Shown: positions 10,435 through 22,384 of the stretch, piece by piece | Position numbering within the stretch: position 1 is the first letter of the stretch | Layout: every line of letters starts with the position of its first letter | NCBI GenBank assembly: GCA_009760855.2 | Contig: WPIO01000210.1 | Coordinates: 1 to 64,000, forward strand | DNA length: 64,000 nucleotides | From: Cristatella mucedo | Lineage: Eukaryota; Bryozoa; Phylactolaemata; Cristatellidae | Direction: 5' to 3' | Notes under the pieces: generated by a model | Database searches by the model: none | Told to the model about the DNA's origin: nothing | The model's input: the letters and a program-made list of their open reading frames with translations, nothing else | Made by a program: the position numbers and the translations under genes

Positions 10435-11045
10435 GATATTTGTATAGCCCACTCGAAGCCTACACGGCTCTCGGTACGCATTCGGTGGCCAACAGGCTTC
10501 ATCTCACACACAACAAAGAGAAAGCGTGAAGCATAGCAGTGTCAAAGACAGCCATTGAATTAGTGAGTAGCATGGAAGTAGCAGCTCTTGACCACATAAA
10601 ATGATGTCCCAAATAAGGCAGCAAGAAAATAGTTTTCGTTGGGTAAGAATTACGGAAGAGAGTTCCACCAGCAGAGCTAAAGTTTCTATCGCCAACGGTA
10701 GTAATGCGGAGGAACGGAACGGCTAATTTATCGTCTACACGGGACCTAAGGTCATGAATAGGCCAAAACTAGTGCAGCAGTTCAGCTAGCCATGGAGGAG
10801 CTAAGCCGTGGCTGGTGTATGGGTGAGCGTACGAACTTCGTTTTGTATCCGTCGATCAACCGGCCGCCACTCTTGCTCTTTCAGCAGAGGAGACAAGTGG
10901 TCAAAACTCTTATATTTGCAAACTAGCCTCTCAGCAATATTAGGAGCCAGCTGCAGTGGCCTAGTTCCTTTTTTCGTTAGCCCAGCTAAATGAGAATTAC
11001 AATAATCTAGCTGAGACACAACTAAGGAGCTATTGAAATACAACA
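10435..11045 (-). mobile_element. LINE-A, 5'-truncated older copy
   Basis: The reverse strand encodes broken pieces of the LINE-A RT C-terminal region (SQLDYCNSHLAGL, then LLKEQEWRPVDRRIQ) followed by the 3' end shared with 11098-11400. Divergence from the next copy is substantial, so this is an older insertion lying head-to-tail with it. Confidence 0.8.
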
Positions 11046-11097
11046 GCGAAGATCACCATTCTTGTATGAGCCCACGAAAACTATTCGCACTTGAAAC

Positions 11098-13045
11098 ATG
11101 ATGTAATGTAATGTATCTCCGTCAGTAACTCCACAAAGCCATAGGACCATGTGGGCGTTACGCAGGAGAGTTTTGTATAGCGCACTCACAGCCTAAGCGG
11201 CTTTCGGTACGCATTCGGTAGCCAACGGACTTCGTCTCACGCAACAAAGAGAAAGTGGGAAGCATAGCAGAGTCAGGAGAGCAGTTGAGGTAGTGAGTAG
11301 CATAGAAGTAGCAGTTCAGGACCGCTGAAAAAGATGTGCCATAGTCGGCAGTAGGAGAGTAGATGTCGTTGCGTAAGAATTGTGGAAGCGAGTTCCACAG
11401 TCTAGGACCTGCAGAGCTAAAGCTTCTGTCGCCAACTGTCTTTAAGCGGAGGAATGGGACAGCTAATTTATTGTCCACACAGGACCTGAGGGCGCGAACA
11501 GGCTGAAACTGATGTAGCAGTTCAGCTAGGTATGAAGGAGCCAAGCCGTGGCGGGCCTTGTGGGTCAGCATAAGAACTTTGCTCCGTATCCTTTGCTCAA
11601 CCGGCAACCATCCTAGCTCTTCCAGCAAAGGTGACACGTGCTCAAGCCGCTGGGACTTAAAGACCAGCCATGCAGCCATATTCATAGTTCGCTGTAGTGG
11701 CAATATAGCTTTCTTTGGTAGCCCAGCCAAAAGGGAATTACAATAATCAAGCCGAGACAGAACTAGATAGCTAGTTAAATTTTTTACAAGCCACTGTGGG
11801 AGACAGCTTCTAATCTTGGATAGGGATCGGATGTGATGGCTAGCTGTAGAGGCAGTCTTCTGAATGAAGCTTTTGAAATTGAGGCAGCTGTCGAACACGA
11901 CACCTAGATTACGAGCACGTGGTGAAGGTCGCACAATAGCATCGCCTATTAGAACAGCAAAGCCTTTTAATCCAGCCACACGCTTAGGGTGTCCTATGAG
12001 AAGAAGTTTGGTTTTATCTCTTTTAATTTCAGGAAGTTTTCCGACATCCAGGATCGAATATCGGCAAGGCAAGCATTCAGTTTCTCAGTTGCCGCAGCAG
12101 ATTCCGACGGTTTAAATGACAAATACAACTGAGTATCGTCAGCATAGAAGTGATATCCTATTCCATGGGCCTTAATCACTTTTCCCAGAGGTTGTGTATG
12201 AATGGAGAACAGCAAGGGACCAAGTACAGACCCTTGAGGGACTCCACAGGTGACCCTTCTCATGTCTGAGACCTGACCCCCACACGACACGGATTGAACA
12301 CGATCAGACAAGTATGATTTAAACCACGCCAGTGCTTCGTCTGCCAGACCGATCGTTGTTCTCATTCGTTCAAGCAGAACTTCGTGATCAATGGTGTCGA
12401 AGGCAGCAGACAGATCTAGAAGAGCTAGGTCAGTGACATTCCCGCCGTAGCCACGTAGAATGTCATTGTTAACACGGAGGAGAGCAGTTTCGGTAGAGTG
12501 CTGCCTCTTGAAACCTGATTGAAATGTTTCTGACATTCCATTATTTTCAATATGTTCAACTAGCTGCTTAGCAACAATTTTTTCCAGAGTCTTTTATAAG
12601 AATGGAAGAAGGGAAACTGGACGATAGTTTGCTAGGACCTCTGTGTCTAATCCAGGCTTTTTAAGAATAGGTCTAACGATTGCCGATTTGAAGGACTTGG
12701 GGACGATCCCTTTTCCCAAAGAAGCATTAAAAATCTTGGTTACGGCGGGGCTAAGTTGGTCTGGAAGTGAAGACCACAGAGATGAAGGTATAGGGTCTTC
12801 AGGAGACGAGCTCTTTTTGCTAGACCTTATTAAGGCAGCCACATCACGGGCAGAAACATCAGAGAATCTTTTAAGAAAGGTCACAGGTTGAGGAACGGCG
12901 ATTGCTTCGGTCGGAGGGGGCTTAATGGAGGCACGAATGTGCTCAGTTTTTTCAGTAAAGAAGGCTGAAAACTTTTCGGCTGAGCCCTTTATATCTGGGG
13001 AGTCAGACCTGACAGCATTGAGATCATTTCGCATTACAAGCATAA
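11098..13045 (-). mobile_element. LINE-A with reverse transcriptase domain, nearly open
   Basis: This non-LTR retrotransposon fragment of about 1.95 kb includes most of the RT. On the minus strand it carries the lead-in SSPEDPIPSSLW, ANYRPVSLLPFL, RT motif A (LLDLSAAFDTIDHEVLL), motif B (GVPQGSVLGPLLFS), and motif C with the catalytic YADD (YHFYADDTQLY). The thumb/C-terminal part (SRLDYCNSLLAGL, WLPVEQRIRSK, LWNSLPQFL) and a 3' end unique to this family (CYFYATHYLNCSPDSAML) follow. One in-frame stop near 12592 and one frameshift near 12040 break the frame. The endonuclease is missing, because the copy is truncated at its 5' end beside a LINE-B. Motifs place it in the CR1/L2 part of the Jockey group. 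It is relatively young, since the 3' part is nearly identical to 40850-41715. Confidence 0.9.
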
Positions 13046-13520
13046 TAATAATATAATAATAATGCACTTGATTAAGCGCCCTCACAGAACTTAATCTCTC
13101 TCTAGGCGCTTTACATTTGCTGCAAAGGGAAATGCAATTAAACGGTGAGTAATATCATGCTTGATAAACAAACAAAATGAATAACAGGGTTAGGGGTGAC
13201 ATGCACACTGTCAGCATGCAAATGTGGTTAGTGGCAGCATGCACAGTGTCAGCACGCATAAGCACATGAAGGACGAATCACACGGACCCTCTAAATGCTG
13301 TCCTAAATAGGTGTGTTTTTAAGTTCTTTTTTAAATGTGGTCAGGTCAGGGGATGCTCTGACGCAGGTCGGGAGGGAGTTCCAGGCTTTGGGAGCATACA
13401 AACTAAATGCAGGGTCTCCAAAGGATTTGAGGTTTGTACGTGGTATTTGTATACTGTTGGATTCCGAAAGCATCTCAGCTTTCGTGCAAAAACCAGCAAA
13501 CCATTCAAAATCAGGGTAAG
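13046..13520 (-). mobile_element. LINE-B 3' end, 5'-truncated
   Basis: Read in reverse, this gives the end of the RT ORF (WNSLP-type region, FKRN, then the 3' UTR with repeated gctgacactgtgcatg segments), the GCGC hairpin and (ATT)n. It abuts the truncated 5' end of the LINE-A copy at 13045. Its own 5' end abuts a (TA)n array. Confidence 0.8.
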
Positions 13521-13535
13521 GCTTGTACGTAATTT

Positions 13536-13536
<1 letters not shown>

Positions 13537-13606
<70 letters not shown>

Positions 13607-13707
13607 ATATATAGCTCGAGAGAGACGGTGTGTTATTGTCGTAGGGCCGCCGGCAATATAGATATGTATATATATTTATGTATATTTGTTTATATATATA
13701 TATATAT
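13537..13707. repeat. (TA)n microsatellites around a short unique spacer
   Basis: About 33 TA units (13537-13602), then 55 bases of unique sequence, then a second TA/TATG-rich run (13655-13707). The array directly follows the truncated end of a LINE-B copy. Confidence 0.9.
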
Positions 13708-14560
13708 CACGATCTCCCGAGCTACCGTTCGGGTCTCTGTTCATCATTAAAACATGCAAACACTTAGCTATTAACACTGGCACCAAAGAAACCTTGTCAC
13801 GCTTGAGCAGTGGATTCTTCGCAGCTCGCCGGTTTTGCTGCCTGGCGAGGTTTCCTCTCTGAAAGCTTCGCACGGTAGACAAAGCGGTAAGTACCCCGAA
13901 GCGAGATTCTTCTAGATGGCCTTCTTCACGCAATGAATTGCTTGTTTTTAGTGCAGATCCTGAAGGGACGAGTCCCAGCGTTGGCAGCCTGATTGTTGCC
14001 ATATCGCTGGCCCCTGAGTAATTTCGACCCAGTGTGACCCAATTAGTGCATTGTTTCGTATCGGCTCCTTTAGGGAAAGTTGCCGGGAAGACAATGGGTG
14101 AGCCTACCCGTGCTATTGATCTTACGGCATCGACTGGTGTCAGCGTAGCTTATAGCATCAAGCGGCCCTTTCAGTTGCATCCCTGCCAGCCGCCGGCTGC
14201 AGGCTGCTGGCGCGGAAGACTGCAGGCTGTAGGCTGTAGCGGGATTCAACCGAAACGTCTGTAGCAGCTTGGAAAGCAAGGCTTTCTATTTTGCACGACG
14301 ATTAGCATCTTTCCTGCAAAAAGAGTCCGTGCTTCACCGCTCAATCACCAGGAGGAACTGCTTCGAACGAAACTCTTCGCGGGCGATCCGTGGAGATCCG
14401 CATGCCTTCTGACTAGCTGCTGGATTCGTGGCTAGAGCGCCGATTCAGCGAAAACCTCCCGTTACTCTTCTCTTGTGAATAGGTAAGACGTAGTGCGATC
14501 AAGCCCGCGAGACATGCGAAGCAGCAAGACTCTTCTCTCCATTCCCTAATTCCTCTCCCG
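13708..14560. other. Anonymous sequence, moderately GC-rich
   Basis: Open frames are short and compositionally like background. A tandem-like gcaggctgctgg/gcaggctgtaggctgt stretch occurs near 14205-14240. No gene is recognised. Confidence 0.35.
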
Positions 14561-14570
14561 CTCTCTCCCC

Positions 14571-14612
<42 letters not shown>

Positions 14613-14712
14613 TTCCCTGTCACTGTCTCGTTCTCTTTCTCCTGCTCATCCTCTCTCCCCTGCTCTCTGGCCTTCTGACTCTCTGTGCGGGTGTGTGTGT
14701 GTGTGTGTGTGT

Positions 14713-14766
<54 letters not shown>

Positions 14767-14852
14767 TTCCCTGTCACTCTCTCGTTCTCTTTCTCCTGCT
14801 CGTCCTCTCTCCCCTGCTGTCTGTCTTTCTGTCTCTCTGTGCGCGTGTGTGT

Positions 14853-14935
<83 letters not shown>

Positions 14936-15050
14936 GCCTCTCTACCATTCGCTCTTTCTCTCTCTCTCTCTCCCTCCCTCTCTCTCTCTCTCTCACTCAC
15001 TCGTTCGCTCATTCTCTTTCTCTCTCCTTCTCTCGCTCCTCCTCTCCCTT
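14561..15050. repeat. Compound (CT)n/(GT)n microsatellite, internally duplicated
   Basis: (CT)n, a spacer containing ccctttccctgtcact, (GT)n and (CT)n appear in that order and then again. The segment starting near 14577 recurs near 14716 with the same spacer and the same following (GT)n-(CT)n. The longest CT run is about 38 units (14857-14932). The array therefore grew by duplicating a compound block of about 140 bases as well as by slippage. Long Ser-Leu frames across it are artefacts. Confidence 0.9.
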
Positions 15051-17604
15051 TCTTTGCTGGCCTCTTATTTGCATGAACAAAAAAAGCAAGACCAAAGCGC
15101 GAAATGGTAAAACCAGCCGTACAGCGAAATTACGTACCGCGATGCGTGCCCTTCCAGCGGGGGAGGCCGGCGTCGCACACGTCGCTTTTAATCTCACTCT
15201 ACTGACTGAAGACCCGTTTCGTAGGGCTCGGCCAGTGCGAAATGCTATTGCCACCGGTGGCTAGCTAGTTTACTCTCCTTGAGCGGATGTGTAGCTCGTG
15301 AATGGATCCGACGGCGGGTGAGGCTCTACTCCTAGGCCCGCAGGCATAGCCATAGGAAAGAGCGCGTGGTAGACAAAACCCCTCCGACCAGAATCACTGT
15401 CATTTTTAGAGTCTCCTTAGTTGCCCACCACAAGCGAGGTCGCAGCCATAACGCTCTCTTTACTGCTGTTTACACGACGCCGTTCGATTAGGTGACTTTT
15501 CACTTCACTTTGCACTGGCCCTCCGTCTCCCACTAGTAACCGACTCGCAAGCGGAAGCGGGGCGTGGCAGTCGCACTGCAGGGAGCACCTCCTATAGCCC
15601 CAAGCACTGCATTCCGAGCACCCCATCCCGTCGCTACGGGGCCTCTTAGGAAGGCCTACCATGCTCGACGGGCCGTCAATGTAACTCGAGGCTCTGTGCG
15701 CCTGGGAGGGCTGTCGCAAGGCATTCCTGTGTTTTCCTTTCCCCTCATCCCCAAATCCCAAACTCCTAAACTCAAACTCCTACCTCCTATTTCTCCGTAG
15801 GAGGTAAGACGCAGCTGCATTGCTTCGCTAGAGTCTACGAAGAATGCCAGCTTGGGCAAAGCGCTTCAGCACGAACCTCAAGTAACTGTATCTAGCAAGG
15901 GAAAGGTTGTAGCGTCTGCTCAGTGGGGGCAGCCGCATTCGTTAAACGAGCGAACAGGCTTTTCCGTTCTAATAACGATCAACTCGGCCTAAGTGAGGAA
16001 GGATCCAATTGCGGTGCGTAGCCGCCGCCGGTCCAATTCGGCGTACCCGGTCCTATTGAAGACGGATGTAATGTGTGCTGCTGGCATGCGTCTTAGCCGA
16101 TAGCCTCGGGCTGTTCGCAGATTAGGCGTAACCGTCCTTTTGTTGTAGGGCTTGAGAGCTCCTTGGGGCAGCCCGCTTGCGCACGCGGCTCACTGGTGTC
16201 TCTCTCTCCGTCTGTAGTACGTCCGTCGCAGTTTTCACAGCGAGCGGCGCGTCGTCAGTCTCGACGAATGAACGCTGCTAATTTCTTATCAGACTGGACG
16301 TACTGGGACCACCCGCGGGTACACCGGGTGCACCCGGTGCGCGGTGGGAGCTTCGAAGTCACCCGGAAGCGAAGTGTCGAGCGCCGCCAACCGCCGACAC
16401 GTGGCAGACGAAGCCGAATAGACGTGCCGATCGGCATTGCTTATGCGCGCCGCGGCAGCCCCCGACTGCTCGCAGAGGAACGCTACCGTTCGCTTTCATG
16501 CGGGCCGCCTGATTGATCGCAAAGCTGGAAACTAGGACGACCCGACCAGACCGTAGGGGCACGCCATCGTCACGCAGATTTTGGCAGTCACCCTTCGCGG
16601 GAGGCCATTACATTTAAAGCGGAGCTCAGCGCGAGGCTCAGCACGAGGCTCAGCTCAGCGCTTGCGAGTCGATCGCGTTAAGATGAGGTCAAAGCTAAAT
16701 CCTTTCTTCCTTATACCGCCCCCTGAAATCGCTGGAATATTAATATTAAAAATATCCGCCGCTGTCAACTAAGCACGCCCGGCCTACATGTACTAACCCC
16801 GTTACGAATCGCAGAATTGTCTGAGCCTTCGGCCACGGTTTTCCGGGCTGCTCGAGCCGAATATCGTGTCGATGTGACGGGAGGAACGTTCTTTCGATGA
16901 ACTGCAAAGCCCCATCGTCGAGGACTCAGATGCGCTGACCGCGACTTCCTGCAGACATTTTCTACAAGAATTTGCTGACAGCTAGCCGTTGAGCTAATAA
17001 ATGTTGCTAGCCCTGTCCCTCAATAGGCCTTACCGTAGCGAAGCGAAAATAGTTAAAACGGCTTCTGCAGCATTCGCGACGGCCTAACACTATAGCCTAG
17101 CCAGCCGCTGCGTTCTGCAGCAGCAGGCATATTGGGGAATCGCACGGCAGTAAGCACAGCTCGGCAGGGCTGATTGGAAGGAGCACGTTCTATGAGTTGT
17201 GTATACATTCTCATACTTGGCGTAGCACAACAGCTTCAATGCACGGCTGTCAGTCACAAGAAAATATTACTCCATGCGAAACAAATTGGAAATAACGTCG
17301 CCCAAATTAAAGTTGGGAATAAATTAATCTCAAAGCCTCGTAAAAATGTGAAACATTTTCTTCACTTGAAGATTCGGCGATCGACTCCTTGTGGCGCCTC
17401 CGCACCCAGACGACCCATCAAGCAGCTCCATTTTTTTCATGGCGCTCAGCGAAAATTATATGCGTGCTGTGGTTCCATCTGCCATGGCGGTACGACTTTA
17501 TGCTGTCGCAGGCACAATAATAGACGCCATTAGGACGAGAGACATGCAGAGAGACGTGAGGCCGAATGCCATGACATTGAGTAACTAAATGAATCTCGTA
17601 TCCA
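15051..17604. other. CpG-rich anonymous block
   Basis: CpG frequency is high from about 15.1 to 16.7 kb, and short open frames on both strands follow from that composition. There is a small tandem of gcgcgaggctcagc-like units at 16620-16655. An AT-richer end (16.7-17.6 kb) includes an open frame closing near 17588. It has no recognisable product, and I do not call it a gene. A CpG island with a promoter is possible but unproven. Confidence 0.4.
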
Positions 17605-18330
17605 GTGAATAGAGGTTTCGTGACATCTCGTCTCGACTTCTGCAACTCACTGCTTACTGGCCTACCAGCATGTGCGATCAGGCGATTGCAGCTGGTGCAA
17701 AACTCTGCAGCTAGGCTTGTCTGTCGTGAGCGTCGCAGTTGCCACATTACTCCACTTACGCCGACCTGCACTGGTTACCAGTCAAGCAACGGATTGACTT
17801 CAAGGTTTTGTCGCTCACTTTTAGGTCTCTTCATTCTATGGCTCCAGCTTATCTTTCAGATATACTACCCCATCAGGCAAAGCATCGTACCACTCGCTTT
17901 TCGGAATCCAACAGTCTAGAAATACCTCGTACAAACCTTAAATCCTTTGGAGACCGTGCATTTAGCTCGTATGCTCCCACAGCCTGGAACTCCCTCCCGA
18001 CCTGCATCAGAACATCCCCTGACCTGACCACATTTAAAAGAAACTTAAAAACATACCTATTTAGGACAGCATTTAGTGGGTCTTTGTGATTCGTCCTCGA
18101 TTTGCTTATGCGTGCTGACACTGTTCATGCTGCCACTAACCACATTTGCATGCTGACCCAGTGCATGTAACCCCTAACCATGTTATTCATTTTGTTTGTT
18201 TTTCAAGCATGATTTTACTTACTATTCTATTGCGTATCACTTTGCAGCAAATGTAAAGCGCCTAGAAAGAGATTAAGTTCTCTGAGGGCGCTTTATCAAG
18301 TGCAATATTATTATTATTATTATTATTCAT
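17605..18330 (+). mobile_element. LINE-B, young 5'-truncated copy
   Basis: The copy starts inside the RT C-terminal region ([20 protein letters not shown]). It continues through [37 protein letters not shown] and FKRNLKTYLFRTAF to a stop at about 18087, then the 3' UTR, hairpin tail and (ATT)6. It is about 97% identical by eye to 54253-54962 and to the minus-strand copy at 44958-45700. Only slight frame disruption near 17758 is seen, so this is a recent insertion. Confidence 0.9.
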
Positions 18331-18494
18331 AACTTGCTGGGTTACCGTCACACTTCACTAAACATAGAGTTTTGACTCATTTTTATTCTAAGCCGAACGT
18401 GTGATTTATAGCTCCGGCTTTAAGTTTTAGCTTTCAGGCTTGAGCCATATTCCGGTGTACCGAGTAACAAATGTCTATATTACTGATTTTAATT

Positions 18495-18672
18495 TTGACA
18501 CCAAAAATGTACTAGTTTATTCAAAAGCTTCTTTTGTATAGCGACATAAGAGCCGGTACGGTTATCACAACCGCTTGCAGCGGCAATACATGATCGACCA
18601 TGGCAGAATTCGAACCCACGACCTCGGAATCGAGGTCGTGATGAGCAACCGCCTTGCCTAGTGTGCCATAAC
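18495..18672 (-). mobile_element. SINE S1 (tRNA-like)
   Basis: Read in reverse, there is a tRNA-like head, a B-box-like GGTTCGAATTC, and a body with ccgctgcaagcggttgtgat and tgtcgctatacaaaag. The same order occurs at 22033, 36240, 48328 and 56350. The head contains a perfect cacgacctcg/cgaggtcgtg inverted pair, which is stronger here than in the other copies. Confidence 0.7.
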
Positions 18673-18734
18673 TTTTCATCAAAAACACCATGCTGCAGCC
18701 ATGCTACAAACAGCATGCGCTAGCTGCTATCGGC

Positions 18735-18982
18735 AGCCAGAGAGAGTGAGAGAGAGAGAGAGACACACACACACACAAACACACACACACAAAGAGAGAG
18801 AGAGAGACAGACAGATAGACAGACCGACAGACAGACAGACCGACAAAGAGACAGAGAGAGAAAGAGAGAGAGACAGAAAGAGACAGAGAGACAGAGAAAG
18901 AGAGAGAGAGACAGAAAGAGACAGAGAGACAGAAAGAGACAGAGAGACAGAAAGAGACAGAGAGACAGAGAGAGAGAGCGCT
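18735..18982. repeat. Degenerate (GA)n/(ACAC)n/(GACA)n microsatellite
   Basis: GA, CA and GACA motifs interleave, with a longer agagacagaaagagac unit repeated several times at 18860-18975. This is higher-order repeat structure rather than pure slippage. Confidence 0.9.
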
Positions 18983-21350
18983 CACCCGCTGCTCAACTCG
19001 CCCGCACCGTCCTTGGAAGCAAAGGAAACCACCCAAGCGGCCCAACGATGCGTCTTTCACAGCCCGTGCTCGGCTGACTGTGTGTGTATGCGGCCTTTCA
19101 TGACCAAGCCAAGCAACGACATAATTTGAAAACATTTAGCTATCGTGAGTCGTTTGCTGTGAGGTCAGCTCCGAAAAAAAAGATTTTGCCTCGAGCGAAT
19201 AATCTTGGTTAATAAACGTATAGGTAGACAAGATACTGCATTGGCGCTCATCTGTAAAAGCGTTAACACCCCGATGTAACTCAGTCCTCCACTACGGCTT
19301 CATCTAACAATTGGGGAGGCGAACAATAACCTATAGGACGCCGCTAACTCGACCTCGTTTAGCGGACGACCGTCGGCAGCGAGGTCGACGTTCGGCGGGA
19401 ACTAGCTGCATGCTAATTCTTTTTCTACCATTCGTCCATTCATACTCAGCCGCCGCCATACTACCGGCCTAGGCCTGGCGATGAAGCCGCGGAGATATTT
19501 ACGCTGACGCGCCCGGGCAGCCTGCCTCTGACCGCTCAGCCCGCGACGAGCGACGCAGCGTCCGAGCGGCCAGCGCCGCCAAGCGCCCGCCGCTCGCAGC
19601 TCGGCGGGTTCGCAACGGCGCCGGCTCGATGCCGCCGCCGGCGGTAGAACCTGCAAAAACGCCTTACCGCTCGGCCATCTCTGTCCCCGTCCCTCTCCCG
19701 CCATTTGTGATCGGCTCTACCCACCCACTAACTGGCTTCGCCGAAGAGCCGAACAGCTGCAGTCGAGGGCTCGTGCGGCGAGCCGCTGAGTTCTCTAAAG
19801 CCGGCGCCGCTGGAACGACGCGACACTAGTGAGCGCGCACGCGTGCTCGGTCGGCTCGAGAATGCGCTCGGTCGGCTCATGAATGCGCTCGCCGCTTCGC
19901 CCTCGTCTGTTGCGCACGCCGCTTCGCTGCATCCGGCTGCGCCCGTCGCCGGGTCCAAAGCCAGGGAACGCCCGGCGCGCTGGTCCGTCACCTCGCCGCT
20001 ACTGCGTGCAGGCGAGAGTAGCGATAGCCGCCGCGCTCACCCCCAGCGACTCCGTCGCCGTGGCGGAGCGTCGGCGCAGCGACAGGTACGGTTCCCGGCT
20101 AGACCGGAAGTACAGACGGACGGAGGGGCTGGGTGGGGCGCAGCGGGGCAGCAGCTGGTCCGACGGCAGCCTGCGCTCGCGACGATCGTCGTCGCCTCAG
20201 CCGGAGCTAGCCATCCGCAGCCGCAGCCTTGAACCGCTGCTGCTCCCCGCGCTCAGAGCGGCCTCGAGCGAGCGCGCGCGGCAGCTTCCCTCCCGGTGCG
20301 CCGTCCTAAAGCGATATCGATTCGTACCCGAGAGCGCTCGCACTCTTGGTGCGACCGCGCTTCTGCCGCCGCCACGGTGAACTGTCTAGCGAGCGCTCCG
20401 GCTCCGCTTCCATCGCGCCATGCTCCGAGCGGAATCTTCGGCGCGGTAAGACACGTGCTGAGCAGCTTTACGCGCGCACTAACGACCGGACTGTCGCACG
20501 ATCGAAGCTGTCGCGCGGCCGAGCGGGCCAGGGCTCAGGCTTTTGTTCGCGTCGCTCGCGCTGTGGCTGCGCCGCGGGGTGGCCTCGGAGGGGAGCGCGC
20601 ACCGGCTTCGCCGCCGCCGCCGCGCGAAGAGACAACTCGCAGTTGCTCGACGACGATGCTATCCTAGGGTCGTCGGCGTCGCCGCCGTCGACGCGGTCAG
20701 CGGCACCTCCGCGGGCAGAAGCAGACTTGAGTTGCGAGCGGCCGGCGCACCTGCCGCCAACGGCGGCAACATGGGACCCGTCAGCTCGGTTTTCGACGAC
20801 GAAGGCAACGACGAAAGCGACGATGCGTCGGTCGAGGTACGCAGTGAGCTGTGGCAAGTCGGCTCGGCCGAAGGAGCGAAACCGTTTGCAAACGTGCTCG
20901 CCCTCCCAAGCCCGCCTCCCCACTCCAGCAGTGGCCGCGTATCCGCCAGCTGGCGCTCGTACCGCGAAACTAGATTTCGCCTCGGGAGCCGCTGCCGCCA
21001 CGGCGGCGGCGGCGTAGGAACGGCTCCCAAGAGGTGGCTTCCCGAAGGTTGCTGAACCGATTCACGAAAGCTCGTATCGATTGCACGCTCACGCCGCTCA
21101 GCAGCCGTCGTACTGAGCGCATCGACTTCCCGCGGGCTCGTGCGCGACACGGACTCCAGGCGTACACTTCGCGCTCGGCGCTCGTCCGTGGAAATAGTCC
21201 CGAAACCGGTCGATGCGGCAATCGCTTGGAGACACAGGAGAACTGTACAGACTGGATTGGCAAGAGGTCCGGTAGGCACCGATGAAGGAGGCCCGTACAT
21301 TGATGCGTGGCGGTCAGATGGAGACCGACAGCCAATCGGGTCTGCGGCAT
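18983..21350. promoter_or_regulatory. CpG-rich block, candidate promoter/CpG island
   Basis: GC content and CpG density are very high from about 19.3 to 21.3 kb. Long overlapping open frames occur on both strands, as expected of stop-poor GC-rich DNA, so none is called on length alone. A possible first coding exon at 20771-20836 lies inside. There is no TATA box I would trust. Confidence 0.45.
20771..20836 (+). CDS. Possible first coding exon (MGPVSS..., acidic)
   Basis: ATG at 20771 lies in a strong context (ggcaacATGG). It opens 22 codons reading MGPVSSVFDDEGNDES then DDASVE, and stops at a donor (GAG|GTACGC at 20837), phase 0. Gly at position 2 and Ser at 6 would fit an N-myristoylation signal. 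No downstream exon could be found. If unspliced, the frame closes at 21055. The CpG-rich surroundings suit a gene start but also make chance ORFs common. Confidence 0.3.
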
Positions 21351-22032
21351 CGAACGACTAGCCCAGCTCCATCGAAACCAGAATGGAGCTCGCTATGGAA
21401 AGCTCTGCAGCTCATCACCCACTTTTGATCTGCACGGCTTTCTGGCGCTTCGAAAGGAGTTGTACGCGCACAATCTAGCATACATTGCCATTATGAGCTT
21501 TTGAAGCTCACAGCCTGTGGATTTGCTTAGCTGAGTCACAGCAGAACATAAATGTGCACGTCTAAAACACGCCACTCTCGAAAATACTGGTCGCCATCTT
21601 GGCGCGTGACGGATGGACGGACTTTCTCTCCTTAATTAACACTGATGAGAGCTTTAGCAGTACATTTCTCACTATCCGGTACGATCTTCTAATGTTAGGT
21701 CCATCATAGTATCTAGAAATGAGAAAGCTGAGCGCAGTCATAAGTGTGTTGAGGTAATTAAATGATATTGGTAATATAATTGTATAGCGCCCTAAGAGAA
21801 CTTGATCCCTAGAGGCACTTTGAAGATGTTGCATATAAAGCATTACCAAACTGTTTGTGGTAAGATTCGCCAGCAGTAGCGTAATGTAACCAGGTACATG
21901 CTCACGAAGAACGAATCGGAACCTGCCGAATGTTGAAATAAAAAGTTGCATTTTAAGCGTCCTTTTTTAATGTCGCCATTTCAGTTGACGCTGTGACGTG
22001 CGTCGGTAGTGAGTTCCAGGCTTTGGGAGCAT

Positions 22033-22200
22033 GGTGAGCCGCGATGGCAAACTATATAAGGCCCTTGCTTATCACGATTAGGATCCCGGGGTCATGGGTT
22101 CGCATCCTGCAATGGGCGATCCTTTATCGCAGCGGCAAGCGGCGGTGATAGCCGTAAAGATTCTTCTGTCGCTATAAAAAAGAGGATCTTGAATCAGCTA
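22033..22200 (+). mobile_element. SINE S1 nested in LINE-B
   Basis: A tRNA-like head gagccgcgatggcaaac is followed by a B-box-like GGTTCGCATCC, then the S1 body (gcagcggcaagcggcggtgat, ctgtcgctataaaaaag). It sits inside a minus-strand LINE-B whose sequence resumes on both sides, so S1 was mobile after this LINE-B copy landed. Confidence 0.75.
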
Positions 22201-22384
22201 GCTTTTTTATAGGAAATAAAGGCCCGGTCCCCTATCATTTTGATGATCGTACGAAGTATGGCTAAACGCTTCGAGTCAGAACAGCGAGCTGCACGATTCT
22301 TCTCTTGGTTGTGGGGTAGTTGTGATATGTAGGCTGGAGCCAGTGAACAAAGTGACCTAAAAGGAAAAGTTTTGAAGCGTAAGT

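Noticed and set aside
14620-15264. Long Ser-Leu or Arg-Glu open frames across the CT/GT arrays, and similar ones at 23481-23942, 23981-24477, 30367-30687 and 48683-49105
   Set aside because: Dinucleotide repeats keep frames open without selection. The peptides are pure repeat translation.
17391-17588. Open frame ending in a Met/Arg-rich helix-like segment just before a LINE-B
   Set aside because: Composition looked protein-like, but there is no start context, no splice partners and no recognised family.
19843-21300. Several frames of 120-220 codons on both strands
   Set aside because: Mutually overlapping frames in CpG-rich DNA with no domain. Only the short MG-start exon with a donor was kept, at low confidence.
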